Below, piece by piece: positions 16,929 through 26,760 of a DNA stretch of 64,000 bases. Positions within the stretch are counted from its first letter, which is position 1, and each line of letters opens with the position of its first letter. The stretch is from Psychrobacter sp. APC 3281 (GTDB taxonomy: Bacteria > Pseudomonadota > Gammaproteobacteria > Pseudomonadales > Moraxellaceae): the NCBI RefSeq assembly GCF_030407815.1, contig NZ_JASDCS010000010.1, positions 62,001 to 126,000 on the forward strand, read 5' to 3'. Under the pieces are notes generated by a model. That model ran no database searches. It saw only the letters and a list, made by a program, of their open reading frames with translations, and was not told the DNA's origin. The translations under genes were made by a program, and so were the position numbers.

Positions 16929-19900
16929 ATGACGGACACGCCATTTACTACTGATTTAACCTTGCATCCAGCATTTGAGCTGATTGAGCATCGCCATATT
17001 GAGGCGCTATCGATGGATGTGCTGATCAGTCAGCATGTGAAGACAGGCGCGATGCACTATCATTTAGCGCACCCAAGCGATGAAAATGCGTTTTTGGTGG
17101 GCTTTCGCACTCAGCCGATGGACTCAAAAGGCGAGGCGCATATTTTGGAGCACGTCGCATTGTGTGGCTCTAAGAAATTCCCAGTACGTGACCCGTTCTT
17201 TTCAATGATCAAGCGCTCATTAAACACGTTTATGAATGCGATGACCGCAGCCGATTGGACGGCGTATCCGTATGCCACGCAAAACAAAAACGACTATTTT
17301 AATTTGCTTGCTGTGTACCTTGATGCGTCGTTTTTCCCAAATATCCACCCGCTTGATTTTGCGCAAGAAGGCATCCGCGTAGAGCTGGACGAAAACGATA
17401 AGCCACAGTTTAAAGGTATCGTCTTTAACGAGATGAAGGGCGCGATGAGTGGCGAGATTGATCAGCTTTATCATACGGTTGCGCATCATCTATTCCCAAC
17501 GACGACTTATCACTACAATTCAGGTGGCGATCCTGCTCAGATTCCTGATTTAACGCATACTGAGCTGACAGCTTTTCATGAGAGTCACTATCACCCATCG
17601 AATAGTGTCATCATGAGTTTTGGTAATATTCCTGTTGCTGAGACGCAAGCGAAAATACACGAAGATGCTTTGATTCAATTCGAAGCAGGTAAAAAACACG
17701 TATCGCGTCCAGAGCAGCGTTTGTCTGCACCTATTAGTGCAGTTGACACGTACACTGCTGATGAAGCCGGTCCAGATCAGACCCATCACGTGGTCGCTTG
17801 GTTGTTGCCGTCGATCACTGATCCTAAGCAGCGTTTGGCGCTGCGTTTGCTCGAAGGCGTACTGATTGAGCATTCAGGCTCGCCACTACGTGCTTATTTG
17901 GACAGCCATCCACTGGGTAAAGCGCCAAGTCCGCTATTAGGGCTGGATGACAGTCATTATGAAATGGTCTTTTATACGGGTCTGCGCGGCTCTAACCCAG
18001 AGCATGCCGAAGCGGTCGAGCAAGGCATTATTGACTTGCTGACTGAGGTGGCAAGCGCGCCAGTTGATGACGAAACGATCGAGACCATTCTGCATCAGAT
18101 TGAAATTGATCAGCGTCACATCGGCGGTGATAGCATTCCTTATGGTCTAAACCTGATGTTAGAGGGCTTTAGTACTGCCATTCATGATGGTAACCCTATC
18201 GATGTGTGGGAAGTGGATGAGCATCTACAGTGGTTGCGCGAGCAAGTGGTCGATCCGCAGTGGCTACCGAACTTAATCAAAACGCATCTGCTGGACAATC
18301 AGCACCGTGTGCGCGTGACAATGACGCCAGATAGCGAAAAATCAGCGCGCCTTGCTGCAGCAGAGCAAGTGCGTCTAGATACCATCGCGATGGATCTGAG
18401 CGCTGATGATAAAGATATCTTGCACAAGCAAGCATTAGATCTGGCCGCACGCCAAGCTGCGCCTGATGATTTGAGCTTATTGCCAAAGGTAGGTCTAGAA
18501 GACGTACCAACCGATATTAGCTTTAAAGAAGGCACCCAAAAGCAGGTGCGTCTGAGCGGGCAAGACAGTACGCTATTTGAGTACGAAGCAGGTACTAACG
18601 GTATCTATTACTATCAGGTGATCGTACCGCTCACTGAAGCCATTGGTAACGGCAACGCAGATGAGTTACCAGTGAATGATGTCATCAATCATCCATTGCT
18701 ACCGATTTATTTAAGCCTACTATCAGAGCTGGGTACTGACTCGATGAGTGCTCATGAGATGCAGGCCAAGCAAGCCGCGCATTCTTCGGGTGTGACCGCG
18801 CGTATCAGCCAGCGTACCCACGTGGATGATAGTCAATCGATTAGCAGCTACTTTGTCGTGGCAACGCGCGCGCTCAACCGCAAACCTGAAGCGATTGATT
18901 TGCTCAAAGAAGTGATGGAACACAGCATCTTTACTGAGCATGATCGCATCAAAGAAATCTTGCAACAGCGTCAAGCAGGTTGGCAGTCAAACCTAGCGGG
19001 ATCAGGGCATTCTTATGCGATGCAAACGGCTAGTCGTGGTATGAGTCGCCAAGCGCAGCTAGAGTATGTGCGCAGCGGTCTACCAGCATTGAACGCACTT
19101 AAAGATTTCTTAGCACATGCTAGTACAGATGATGCGCAGTGGGATCAACTGGCTACGAGCTTGATGGACTTACATCAACGTCTCATCAGCCTGCCTAAGC
19201 ATGCGGTTATTATCTGTGAAGCAGAGCAAACCGAACGCTTGAGTAGCTTAATTGTTGATAGCTGGAAAGACAGCCAAGCGACGACCGCTTCTAATGATTT
19301 AACGAACGCAGCAGCAAATATCCCAAGCGAGTTTGCAAATCTGCAATTAGATACTGCGTTAAATGGTGCGAATGATACGGGTAAGGCGTTAGAGAGTGGC
19401 GACGATGTTAAAAACGACGTGCTCGAGGTTGCAGATCTAGCATGGCTAGTACCAACCAATGTCTATCACAATGCCAGTGCTTATACTGTGCCTGCTGCTG
19501 ACCATCCTGATACCGCTGCACTCATGGTATTAGCGCCTTACTTACGTAACGGCTATTTGCACAGTGCGATTCGTGAGCGCGGCGGTGCCTACGGTGGCGG
19601 TGCAGGTTACGATGCCAACGCTTGTGCCTTTAAGTTCTTTAGCTATCGTGATCCGCAATGCGCTGAGACCTTTGCGCACTTTGATGCCAGTATCGAGTGG
19701 CTATTGAACGAACCACAAACTGATGAGCAGTTGGAAGAAGCTATCCTAGGTATCATCTCAGGTATGGATAAGCCAGGCTCTCCTGCAGGTGAGGCGATCA
19801 AAGCCTGCTTTGCAAATCTGCATCATCGCGGTGTCGACTGGCAGCGTAAAATGCGTGCGTCAATATTGGCCGTCACGGTCGCTGATTTGCAGCGCGTTGC

Positions 19901-20009
19901 CAAGCAATATCTACAAGGTCAAAAGCATGTACGTGCAGTGCTAGCGCCTTACGACAAAGAAGAGGCAGTAAAAGGTCTAGGCTTTGAGGTTTGTAGAATA
20001 AAGAGCTAA
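16929..20009 (+). CDS. M16C peptidase, PreP-like zinc metalloprotease
   Basis: A 1026-residue clamshell protease of the insulinase/pitrilysin superfamily. The zinc site HILEH is at residues 71-75 (inverted HxxEH), and the third ligand is E168 in NEMKGAM. The 1026-residue length and the C-terminal block RERGGAYGGGAGYD fit the PreP/presequence-protease subfamily, which degrades short unstructured peptides. There is no signal peptide, so it should be cytoplasmic and clear peptides there. AAGGAT precedes the ATG. The gene stands alone and ends at a strong terminator. Confidence 0.94.
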   Translation: MTDTPFTTDLTLHPAFELIEHRHIEALSMDVLISQHVKTGAMHYHLAHPSDENAFLVGFRTQPMDSKGEAHILEHVALCGSKKFPVRDPFFSMIKRSLNTFMNAMTAADWTAYPYATQNKNDYFNLLAVYLDASFFPNIHPLDFAQEGIRVELDENDKPQFKGIVFNEMKGAMSGEIDQLYHTVAHHLFPTTTYHYNSGGDPAQIPDLTHTELTAFHESHYHPSNSVIMSFGNIPVAETQAKIHEDALIQFEAGKKHVSRPEQRLSAPISAVDTYTADEAGPDQTHHVVAWLLPSITDPKQRLALRLLEGVLIEHSGSPLRAYLDSHPLGKAPSPLLGLDDSHYEMVFYTGLRGSNPEHAEAVEQGIIDLLTEVASAPVDDETIETILHQIEIDQRHIGGDSIPYGLNLMLEGFSTAIHDGNPIDVWEVDEHLQWLREQVVDPQWLPNLIKTHLLDNQHRVRVTMTPDSEKSARLAAAEQVRLDTIAMDLSADDKDILHKQALDLAARQAAPDDLSLLPKVGLEDVPTDISFKEGTQKQVRLSGQDSTLFEYEAGTNGIYYYQVIVPLTEAIGNGNADELPVNDVINHPLLPIYLSLLSELGTDSMSAHEMQAKQAAHSSGVTARISQRTHVDDSQSISSYFVVATRALNRKPEAIDLLKEVMEHSIFTEHDRIKEILQQRQAGWQSNLAGSGHSYAMQTASRGMSRQAQLEYVRSGLPALNALKDFLAHASTDDAQWDQLATSLMDLHQRLISLPKHAVIICEAEQTERLSSLIVDSWKDSQATTASNDLTNAAANIPSEFANLQLDTALNGANDTGKALESGDDVKNDVLEVADLAWLVPTNVYHNASAYTVPAADHPDTAALMVLAPYLRNGYLHSAIRERGGAYGGGAGYDANACAFKFFSYRDPQCAETFAHFDASIEWLLNEPQTDEQLEEAILGIISGMDKPGSPAGEAIKACFANLHHRGVDWQRKMRASILAVTVADLQRVAKQYLQGQKHVRAVLAPYDKEEAVKGLGFEVCRIKS

Positions 20010-20046
20010 GACAATTAGGTTTGTTTTTGATTAAAAGTTAAGCACA

Positions 20047-20077
20047 GAAAAGCCAAGCATCATGCTTGGCTTTTTGC
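20047..20077. terminator. Terminator between the protease and Nudix genes
   Basis: Palindromic stem with arms AAAAGCCAAGCAT and ATGCTTGGCTTTT around one C, then a T-run. It serves two convergent genes. Confidence 0.9.
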
Positions 20078-20091
20078 GGTTAGGTAATTGA

Positions 20092-20655
20092 CTAATATCG
20101 TTTGATACTCAAATCTTTGCCAATTTTGTCTTGATGAATTGGAAATTCTGACAACTCGTTATACTGCTTACGATCAGCAAAGTAGCTTTTTAAAGTACGG
20201 CGAATGGCTTCAAATGCCAGTGTATCCCATGGGATGTCTTCTTCGCTAAACAGTGCACAGTCGAGACTTTCTGAGCCAATACCATACGCGCCATCTTTTA
20301 GATCGGCTAGATAAATAGAGTAGATCTGCCCAATATCTGGCAAATCATAAATGCAGTATAGATGCGGATTCAGTACGATGGCATCTGCTTCTTCGTAGCT
20401 CTCGCGTGCGGCACCCTCAGCCATGGTCTCGCCATTTTCCATAAAACCTGCAGGTATCGTCCATAGCCCATATTGTGGCTCAATGGCACGGCGGCAGAGT
20501 AGTACTCTATTTTCATGTACCACCAGCGAGCCACAGATAACTTTTGGGTTTTCGTAGTGGATATAGTGACAATTGGGGCAAACCAAGCGCGGCATATTAT
20601 CTGTAGGTGGGATTTTTCGTTCTGCTTCATGACCGCATTGGAGACAATAGCTCAT
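20092..20655 (-). CDS. Zinc-ribbon Nudix hydrolase
   Basis: A 187-residue protein with an N-terminal zinc ribbon (C4, C7, C26, C29) and a Nudix domain. The Nudix box reads G-FMENG-E-TMAEGAA-RESYEEAD, with Asp in place of the last Gly, as seen in several zinc-ribbon members. Nudix enzymes split nucleoside diphosphate derivatives; NADH, ADP-ribose and FAD are plausible substrates but cannot be told apart here. It is shorter than NudC and lacks its N-terminal domain. AAGG precedes the ATG at a good distance. Confidence 0.88.
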   Translation of the reverse strand: MSYCLQCGHEAERKIPPTDNMPRLVCPNCHYIHYENPKVICGSLVVHENRVLLCRRAIEPQYGLWTIPAGFMENGETMAEGAARESYEEADAIVLNPHLYCIYDLPDIGQIYSIYLADLKDGAYGIGSESLDCALFSEEDIPWDTLAFEAIRRTLKSYFADRKQYNELSEFPIHQDKIGKDLSIKRY

Positions 20656-20824
20656 ACCAACTACCTTTATTAGTAAATATTATGTGTCCACTTATCTTAA
20701 AAGTTTTTTTGCCATTCTGATGTTTGCTTTTGTATACAGCAGCGATAGTGACAAATACTTTTGAGGATATCCTTTTACTTTTAATGAGAAAAGCTATTTT
20801 ATTTAAGTTTTATGATTACAACAA

Positions 20825-20864
20825 AAACGCTCTGACAGCTCATTTCAATCGCCATCAGAGCGTT
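20825..20864 (-). terminator. Terminator of the SDR/AGE epimerase operon
   Basis: Arms AACGCTCTGA and TCAGAGCGTT around a 20-base loop; on the minus strand a T-run follows. It lies 60 bp downstream of the epimerase gene. Confidence 0.75.
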
Positions 20865-20923
20865 CTTATCTTATCGAGTATATCCCACATAGGAATTAGG
20901 TCATAAAAATTAGGTTATAGGCA

Positions 20924-22207
20924 TTAGGTTTTTGTTTTGAGCATCTGTGTGCGTAGTCCACCGGCTACCGACGCAGAAATAGGAATCAATGGTGTTACAG
21001 TGGCTTGAAAGTCATGATAAAGATCTTCGCGCGTTGGATATACTACCGTACTTAAATTGCCATCTGCATCCACTTCATGACGCCAGCCGCCGTGCTCAAG
21101 ATCAATCAAAGTACTGGCGATATAATCCCAAGCTAAGCGGTAGTAATGCTCAAAGCGTGGATCATCCGTACGGCGCGATAGCATCAGTGCGGTATTTGCC
21201 ATTTCAGCCTGTACCCAGTAAGGACGGTTTGGTATTGAAATCTCATCATCCCAGCCAATGGTATAGACCATGCCGGGCTGACCATCAGATGCCCAGCCGT
21301 GATCGATAGCACTATCAAATAATGTGACGGCATCAGGTAGCAGCCAATCAGGTACGTCATAACCATGCGCAATACAAGCAGACTCAACCTTGAGCAGCAG
21401 TCCTGCCCATTCTGCAAAGTGACCGGGTGTAAGCCCCCAAGGTCGCAGGTCATCAGAAGGTTCATTCGCATCGTAGTCGGGCAACAGATTCCACCCACTA
21501 TCAAAATGTTCAGGTAGGCGACCATCGTAAGTATTAGGAATATCATGGCCGAAACGCTTGGCTAAGTGTAGTGCGTGGTCTAGCCAACGCGTTTCACCCG
21601 TGGCATCTGCCAGTGCTAAGCAGGCTTCAGTCGTATGCATGTTGCAATTAGCACCGCGATAATCTTCGGGATCAGACCAGTCAGCCGCAAAAGAAGGTAG
21701 CATCGATTGTTCATCTTCTAACCAAAAATACTGATCGATAACGGTTATTGCAGCTTCCATGAGCTCTGAACCGCGCGGGCGACCAGCAATGCTAGCAGAA
21801 GCGCCAGCAAGCGCGACAAATGCATGTAGATAGGCGTTTTTGCGTGATGGGTTTTCATGAGTTGAAGAAGCATCACTGAACCAACCGCCATGTACCGAGT
21901 CGCGTAATGGGCCATCAAGCAACGCATCTAGGCCATGGTCAGCAAGTGTTGCTGCACCCGGTATACCCATTAACGCCGCTAGCGCATAGCAATGAACCAT
22001 CCTCGCAGTGATGATGCTCTTTGCTGTGTCATCTACCATGTTGCCGTCGTGACCGAGAGTAGCAAATCCTGAGGGCACGCGCGCTTTGGCATAATGTTCG
22101 AGCAAACGTTGTCCTTCAGCAAGCAACCAGCGGCGATGCATACTGCTATCTGCCCAGCAGACAGATAGCAGGTCAGAGCAGTCAAGAGAATCCATGATAT
22201 CAGCCAT
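20924..22207 (-). CDS. AGE-family epimerase/isomerase
   Basis: A 427-residue protein of the N-acylglucosamine 2-epimerase (AGE) superfamily, an (alpha/alpha)6 barrel that includes mannose and glucose isomerases such as YihS. Family features are the repeated Trp- and His-rich helices: NCNMHTTEACLALADATGE, GLTPGHFAEWAGLLL, RPYWVQAEMANTAL and the terminal DLYHDFQATVTP. Catalysis uses His residues, several of which are present. Its start overlaps the end of the SDR gene by 8 bp, so both are made from one mRNA. The likely work is aldose-ketose isomerisation; the sugar is unknown. Confidence 0.85.
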   Translation of the reverse strand: MADIMDSLDCSDLLSVCWADSSMHRRWLLAEGQRLLEHYAKARVPSGFATLGHDGNMVDDTAKSIITARMVHCYALAALMGIPGAATLADHGLDALLDGPLRDSVHGGWFSDASSTHENPSRKNAYLHAFVALAGASASIAGRPRGSELMEAAITVIDQYFWLEDEQSMLPSFAADWSDPEDYRGANCNMHTTEACLALADATGETRWLDHALHLAKRFGHDIPNTYDGRLPEHFDSGWNLLPDYDANEPSDDLRPWGLTPGHFAEWAGLLLKVESACIAHGYDVPDWLLPDAVTLFDSAIDHGWASDGQPGMVYTIGWDDEISIPNRPYWVQAEMANTALMLSRRTDDPRFEHYYRLAWDYIASTLIDLEHGGWRHEVDADGNLSTVVYPTREDLYHDFQATVTPLIPISASVAGGLRTQMLKTKT

Positions 22208-23015
22208 TGGTAATCATGCCTCCGTTTATGTGTAAAGTCTGCCCGGTCACAAAGCTACTATCTTGGCAAGCAAGAAATACATAGGCAGCACCCATCTCAC
22301 GTGGCTGACCCATACGCCCCATTGGTGAAGACATGGACTCTAAAATATCTTTATCAAAGTCTTTAAATACCAGTTGAATCTCACTGACTACAGGACCTGG
22401 TGCTACCTGATTAACACGAATACCGCGACTAAGTAGTTGTTGCGATAGCGCGCGGGTGTAGCCGACGATAGCACCTTTGGTTGCGGTGTACGGCACCAAT
22501 ACATCGTTGCCGACATACGCATTCACTGAGGTGGTATTGATGATGCTATCGCCTTCTTTCATATGCTCAAGGGCGGCGCGGGTTGCATAAAACATCCCTG
22601 CCATATTGACATCGAAATGCTGTTGCCAGTCTTCATCACTGACCTCAGACAAATCATGATACGGCTTTTGCATACCAGCATTGTTGACTAGCACATCAAT
22701 GCCGCCCCATTTTGCCACGACGGCTTCGACTGCCTCTTTGCAACTACTGCTATCTGCTGTATCACCCTGCAATACCAACGCGTCTACGCCTTCTGCTTCA
22801 ATACCTTCACGTGTCTCATTCGCGCTCTCTTCATCAGAGTGATAAAGGATAGCAACTTTGGCACCTTCGCGTGCCATATGAAAAGCCACTGCGCGACCGA
22901 TACCACTGTCCCCACCAGTGATTAAAACGCGCTTATCAGCCAGTTTTCCTGAGCCTTTATAATTATCATTAATGTATTCAGCAGGTGGCATCATGTTGTC
23001 GATTTGGTCTGTCAT
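22200..23015 (-). CDS. SDR-family oxidoreductase (YghA/glucose dehydrogenase-like)
   Basis: A 271-residue short-chain dehydrogenase. It has an N-terminal extension usual for the YghA group (PPAEYINDNYKGSGKL), the NADP-binding TGGDSGIGRA, NNAG, the catalytic Ser in TTSVNAY, and YxxxK in YTATKGA. The tail FVTGQTLHINGGM is standard. AAGGAT precedes the ATG. It is the first gene of a two-gene operon with the AGE epimerase, suggesting that the two work on the same sugar or polyol. The substrate is not evident. Confidence 0.92.
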   Translation of the reverse strand: MTDQIDNMMPPAEYINDNYKGSGKLADKRVLITGGDSGIGRAVAFHMAREGAKVAILYHSDEESANETREGIEAEGVDALVLQGDTADSSSCKEAVEAVVAKWGGIDVLVNNAGMQKPYHDLSEVSDEDWQQHFDVNMAGMFYATRAALEHMKEGDSIINTTSVNAYVGNDVLVPYTATKGAIVGYTRALSQQLLSRGIRVNQVAPGPVVSEIQLVFKDFDKDILESMSSPMGRMGQPREMGAAYVFLACQDSSFVTGQTLHINGGMITNG

Positions 23016-23634
23016 AATCTGTATCCTTCGTTCTTTTGAGGTGTCATCTATTTTTATTACAGCAAACCTATGACGCTGGCATCGATATTTTTATAATGCT
23101 ATTTTAGAATGTCTGCCTCATAGTCTTGCTAATGACTATCATAATACTCAGATACATTTTTTGAAATATTACTCGGTTAATGTTTGGTAATTTAAAAATG
23201 CGGTTATGAGACTTATTACCATGAACGAATATCAAGCAAAAAGGATATTGGGAAAGTCTCATTCAATAAAGCTATCACCGTCTAAAATAAACGGGATAAG
23301 GCATTGAGTAATTTAAACAGGTATGAAGACACGGCAAAAAATAGTCGTGTAGTTGAAAGACTCACCTTGATAGAGACTCAGTCTACATAACAAAGCCTAT
23401 ACATAAGCGGCAAGCAATTTTATATTTATCATAGTGACCCGATATATGTATAGCAATCAGCCGATACGTTAATGAATCGTACTTTGTCTGAAACGACATC
23501 AATATGAGATGCATCTACTAAAGCAATAATCGGACTGATAAGAAAGGCTGCCATACTAGCAACAGGTTATACTGGTATGCTGGCACAGGTATTTTCATGG
23601 AGAATATGAAGATGACCACTTATAGGATTTGATA
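23016..23634. other. Intergenic region without recognised features
   Basis: About 620 bp between divergent genes. It must hold promoters for the SDR gene and the Nudix gene. I found no hairpin terminator, clear operator, RNA gene or coding frame that I could support. Confidence 0.4.
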
Positions 23635-24369
23635 ATGACCATACCCGAAAATATTGATTTCTTTAACAAGTTTAGCGTCGCTGTCCCAAGTTTTATTCGT
23701 CATCCTACACTCAGAAAACTGGCCGAGCGAGTACAGCACGAGACATTGAACGCGCTGACGAGTCCAGCGATGTACGAGAGTGGCAACACCTCACAAAGTA
23801 CGCGTATTTTGGACAGCTTATATCAGACACCCATTGCTGATGCATCGATATTGGTCGCGATTACTCATGAGCGCAGGCCTAAATTATTATTAACACGCCG
23901 CGCCGCTCACATGAACAGTCATGCGGGTGAAGTGTCTTGTGTGGGTGGTAAACATGATCGAGGCGATGGAAATAATGTCGTTACCGCATTGCGTGAAGCC
24001 TGCGAAGAAACAGCGCTACCGCCTAATAAAGTCCAGTTGCTTGGTCAGCTACCGATCCAAACGTCCAAAAGTGGTATGAGTGTACGTCCAATCGTCGCGC
24101 TTATCGCCCCAGGTCTGGTACTCGTACCTGAAGCGGGAGAGATATCACGTATCTTTTGGGCAGATTTAGAGTCATTAGTCACTCAACCAACGGTAGAGTA
24201 TGAAATTGAGTATAAGATGCAAGAGCAAATGGCTACCATACTGACGCCGAGCTGGCAGGTCGATGGTGAGACAGTATGGGGACTAACAGGACGGGTAATT
24301 GCTAACCTATTAGAAACAGGATTTGATCGACAGCTCGAATGGTATTACCGCGTAGAAAACAAACGCTGA
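23635..24369 (+). CDS. CoA pyrophosphatase-type Nudix hydrolase
   Basis: A 244-residue Nudix protein with the CoA-pyrophosphatase (NudL/UPF0035) signature. The pre-motif LLTRRAAHMNSHAGEVSC leads into the box GGKHDRGDGNNVVTALREAC-EE. Proteins of this type cut CoA to 3',5'-ADP and phosphopantetheine. The N-terminal 75 residues are poorly conserved. I place the start at ATG 23635, eight bases after AGGA; a TTG six bases earlier is less likely. A member of this family usually has VAFPGG where this one has VSCVGG. Confidence 0.85.
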   Translation: MTIPENIDFFNKFSVAVPSFIRHPTLRKLAERVQHETLNALTSPAMYESGNTSQSTRILDSLYQTPIADASILVAITHERRPKLLLTRRAAHMNSHAGEVSCVGGKHDRGDGNNVVTALREACEETALPPNKVQLLGQLPIQTSKSGMSVRPIVALIAPGLVLVPEAGEISRIFWADLESLVTQPTVEYEIEYKMQEQMATILTPSWQVDGETVWGLTGRVIANLLETGFDRQLEWYYRVENKR

Positions 24370-24501
24370 TAAATGTCATCTACTTATAATATAGTCGATG
24401 CAATTTAAAAGTAGTACAAGGCAACCGAGTGTAGATGTATATGTGATACTTCAAACGAGGTTAACGCAGTAATGCTTTTATAGTGGAATGACTAGGATCA
24501 T

Positions 24502-25890
24502 CTACTTATAATAATCATCGTTCTTTTTCAGCCACCAGTTCATATTGTCTTGGCGTTTGGCACGGAATGCTTCTAGCTTATGGGCTACGGACGCATTATG
24601 CTGCCGTGCAGTATCGAGCGCAAAAAGAATCGGCACTGAAGACAACACACCAAAGCGTATCTTCGATTTTGGTAAGTCCAGCCCATCGCCTATATCATCA
24701 CCGACCAAAGTGCGAGTGACACTCGCGTTGACCATTTCAACAAAACGTCCACGGCGATTGTCTTCACCCATCAGCTGACGCGGTAAATCATGCAATGCTT
24801 TTGCCAATGGCTGACCCATCTTAAAATCTAGCTGCTGTATCGATAGATAGGTATAGAGCCATTCCCAACACGCGGCCTCATCTTTTGGTAAACGACCTAA
24901 ATCAACCCCCATCCAATAACTGGCAAGATTCCATAGATGCAAGATACCTTCGGCTTCTTCTGTACTAATACGTGCGCCCAGTAGTCGTAGACCGCGCATA
25001 ATCAGTAAGGAGAACTGCAAGTGGGTGGCAATCATATCGGTTTGATTGATAGGGATGCCCCAATAGTCAGTATTCCAACTGCCGTCAGGGTTATGATGTT
25101 GCTCGGCGTTTGGTATCACGCCTGTAGCAGCACTGCCTTTCCCTTTGAGTAGGTTCTGCCGTATCAAGGTATGTATCTGACGTACTTGGATCGATTGTCG
25201 CCAGCCCTCAGAGCCAATCGCCAATACTTGATCGATAGGTTGAGAGTGATTGCGCATGCTCATATCTGATTGTGGATGCTCAGACACCGCCAAGATATAG
25301 GCATAGGTACGCATCAATCGCGGTAGCGCATCATGCATCAGTGCACCTGTCTGAATGAGTGGTAGTGATAGAGCTGGGATGCTATAGCCTGCCATCAGAG
25401 CAACATTACGCAGTAGCCAAATGAGCATTAATGGGTAGCGCCGATAGGCAACCGCGCCTATTTGAGCAAGCTTTGGGTCGAACCAGTCAGGATGGCTGCT
25501 AAATTGCTCAGTGAGCGCGCTAAATGATGGATTGGTTGCAAGGTCGTTGTTTACAAGATAATTGCTTGCAGGGTTATTGTTTAGACTATTGCCAATAATA
25601 GTATGCTGTAAAGGCTTTGCAAATTTTATGTTTTGAGCGGCTAACGCGTCTGCGAGTGGATCGCCAATATCATAACCTGCCACGATTTCATCAAGTAGAG
25701 CAGGCGATATCGTAAAGTCTTTTGGCAATAGATAACGTTTAATGCGTTTTAAAACCTGCAAATCACTATGGTCATCGATAGCAGTGGTACGTCCATGACG
25801 CTGATAAGTGTTCGATGATTGAGCATTCGGTGATGGAAAGTCAGATTTGTTAGTTGGAGTACTTGCCGTATTGATGATTTTCTTATCCAT
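24502..25890 (-). CDS. Oxygenase MpaB-family (DUF2236) protein
   Basis: A 462-residue protein resembling the MpaB/DUF2236 family, which includes the haem-containing latex-clearing protein. Conserved-looking parts are RRYPLMLIWLLRNVALMAGY (residues about 153-172), a long central helix, DMIATHLQFSLLIMRGLR and YWMGVDLGRLPKDEAA. The N-terminal 40 residues are polar and variable. The substrate and cofactor use are unknown. I use ATG 25890; the slightly longer frame begins at TTG. It lies downstream of a DUF2799 lipoprotein gene on the same strand. Confidence 0.75.
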   Translation of the reverse strand: MDKKIINTASTPTNKSDFPSPNAQSSNTYQRHGRTTAIDDHSDLQVLKRIKRYLLPKDFTISPALLDEIVAGYDIGDPLADALAAQNIKFAKPLQHTIIGNSLNNNPASNYLVNNDLATNPSFSALTEQFSSHPDWFDPKLAQIGAVAYRRYPLMLIWLLRNVALMAGYSIPALSLPLIQTGALMHDALPRLMRTYAYILAVSEHPQSDMSMRNHSQPIDQVLAIGSEGWRQSIQVRQIHTLIRQNLLKGKGSAATGVIPNAEQHHNPDGSWNTDYWGIPINQTDMIATHLQFSLLIMRGLRLLGARISTEEAEGILHLWNLASYWMGVDLGRLPKDEAACWEWLYTYLSIQQLDFKMGQPLAKALHDLPRQLMGEDNRRGRFVEMVNASVTRTLVGDDIGDGLDLPKSKIRFGVLSSVPILFALDTARQHNASVAHKLEAFRAKRQDNMNWWLKKNDDYYK

Positions 25891-25967
25891 AGTTATCAAG
25901 TACCGTTTTCAGAGTGAGAACATACCTTAGAACATAAAACTTGCATTGCGATAGCTTCGCATCCCAG

Positions 25968-26570
25968 TCATTCGTAAAAATTACTGGATTGGTTCAATGA
26001 ATCTAATTGCTGTTGTGTTGTTCGGATACGGCGTTTGATATCACGAATCTCATCAGATAGAGATAGCAGCCGTGCACGGGCTTCTTTTTCATTAGAAAAG
26101 TCTAGCATTTCACCATTTTCTAGCTTATCGAATTCTGATTGGTAAGTATCTAAGAGGCGATTGTCTTTGTCTAATTGACTGTCTAAGGCGTAATAATCTA
26201 GCCCTTTTTGATTAGCCGTTTGCAATGTGTTGGCCATAGTAATCGGGCAAACGTTGTTCAACTGACGACCACGTCTACCGATGTTATAGGCATTATTGAT
26301 GGTGCAGTATTGTTGCAGACCAAGTTTACGACCGCGCTCCCATGCTTGATAGTCAGGGGCGACGCTGGCTTTGGCACAGGCTTTTGTATGAGATGCTAGG
26401 CGATCTGAATGATAACCTGCCACGCCATCGTTATAGCCGATAGCCTGCCAGTCACCGACGAGACATTCTTGCTTGGAGAGTGTTGCACAGCCTGCTAGCA
26501 GATAGATACTACCGAACACAGATAACCCTAATGCCAGTTGACGTACAACGCGGTGTATAGGTCGGTACAT
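25968..26570 (-). CDS. DUF2799 lipoprotein
   Basis: A 200-residue predicted lipoprotein. The signal peptide ends in the lipobox LAGC with the modified Cys at 28. The next 85 residues show the DUF2799 pattern (VGDWQAIGYNDGVAG, then HTKACAK, and YDQAWERGR-type YQAWERGRKLGLQQYC). A charged coiled-coil tail follows (about residues 130-195). The Cys residues are probably paired in the periplasm. The function of the family is unknown. GGAG precedes the ATG. It may be cotranscribed with the MpaB-type gene downstream. Confidence 0.82.
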   Translation of the reverse strand: MYRPIHRVVRQLALGLSVFGSIYLLAGCATLSKQECLVGDWQAIGYNDGVAGYHSDRLASHTKACAKASVAPDYQAWERGRKLGLQQYCTINNAYNIGRRGRQLNNVCPITMANTLQTANQKGLDYYALDSQLDKDNRLLDTYQSEFDKLENGEMLDFSNEKEARARLLSLSDEIRDIKRRIRTTQQQLDSLNQSSNFYE

Positions 26571-26701
26571 GGTTAGCTCCGATAGCTGTGATAACTATGA
26601 ACACAAATAAATGATGCAATCAATCAATCACGTTATGCAGCCTTGTCATTGATTGCTAGGTCATTTATAAATATCCTGATAACGCATATACAAATAAAAT
26701 A

Positions 26702-26753
26702 GAGCAGCTTATAGTGGCATTACTATTAAGCAATACCACTATAAGCTACTCTA
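26702..26753 (-). terminator. Probable nhaA terminator hairpin
   Basis: Long inverted repeat with arms AGCTTATAGTGG and CCACTATAAGCT, extended outward by AGAG/CTCT, just after the nhaA stop. On the minus strand it is followed by ATTTTATTT, a weak T-tract. Confidence 0.65.
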
Positions 26754-26760
26754 CGTTTCA

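Noticed and set aside
16724..16939. A 71-residue minus-strand open frame before the PreP-like gene
   Set aside because: It covers the promoter and start of the protease gene and has no ribosome-binding site or domain.
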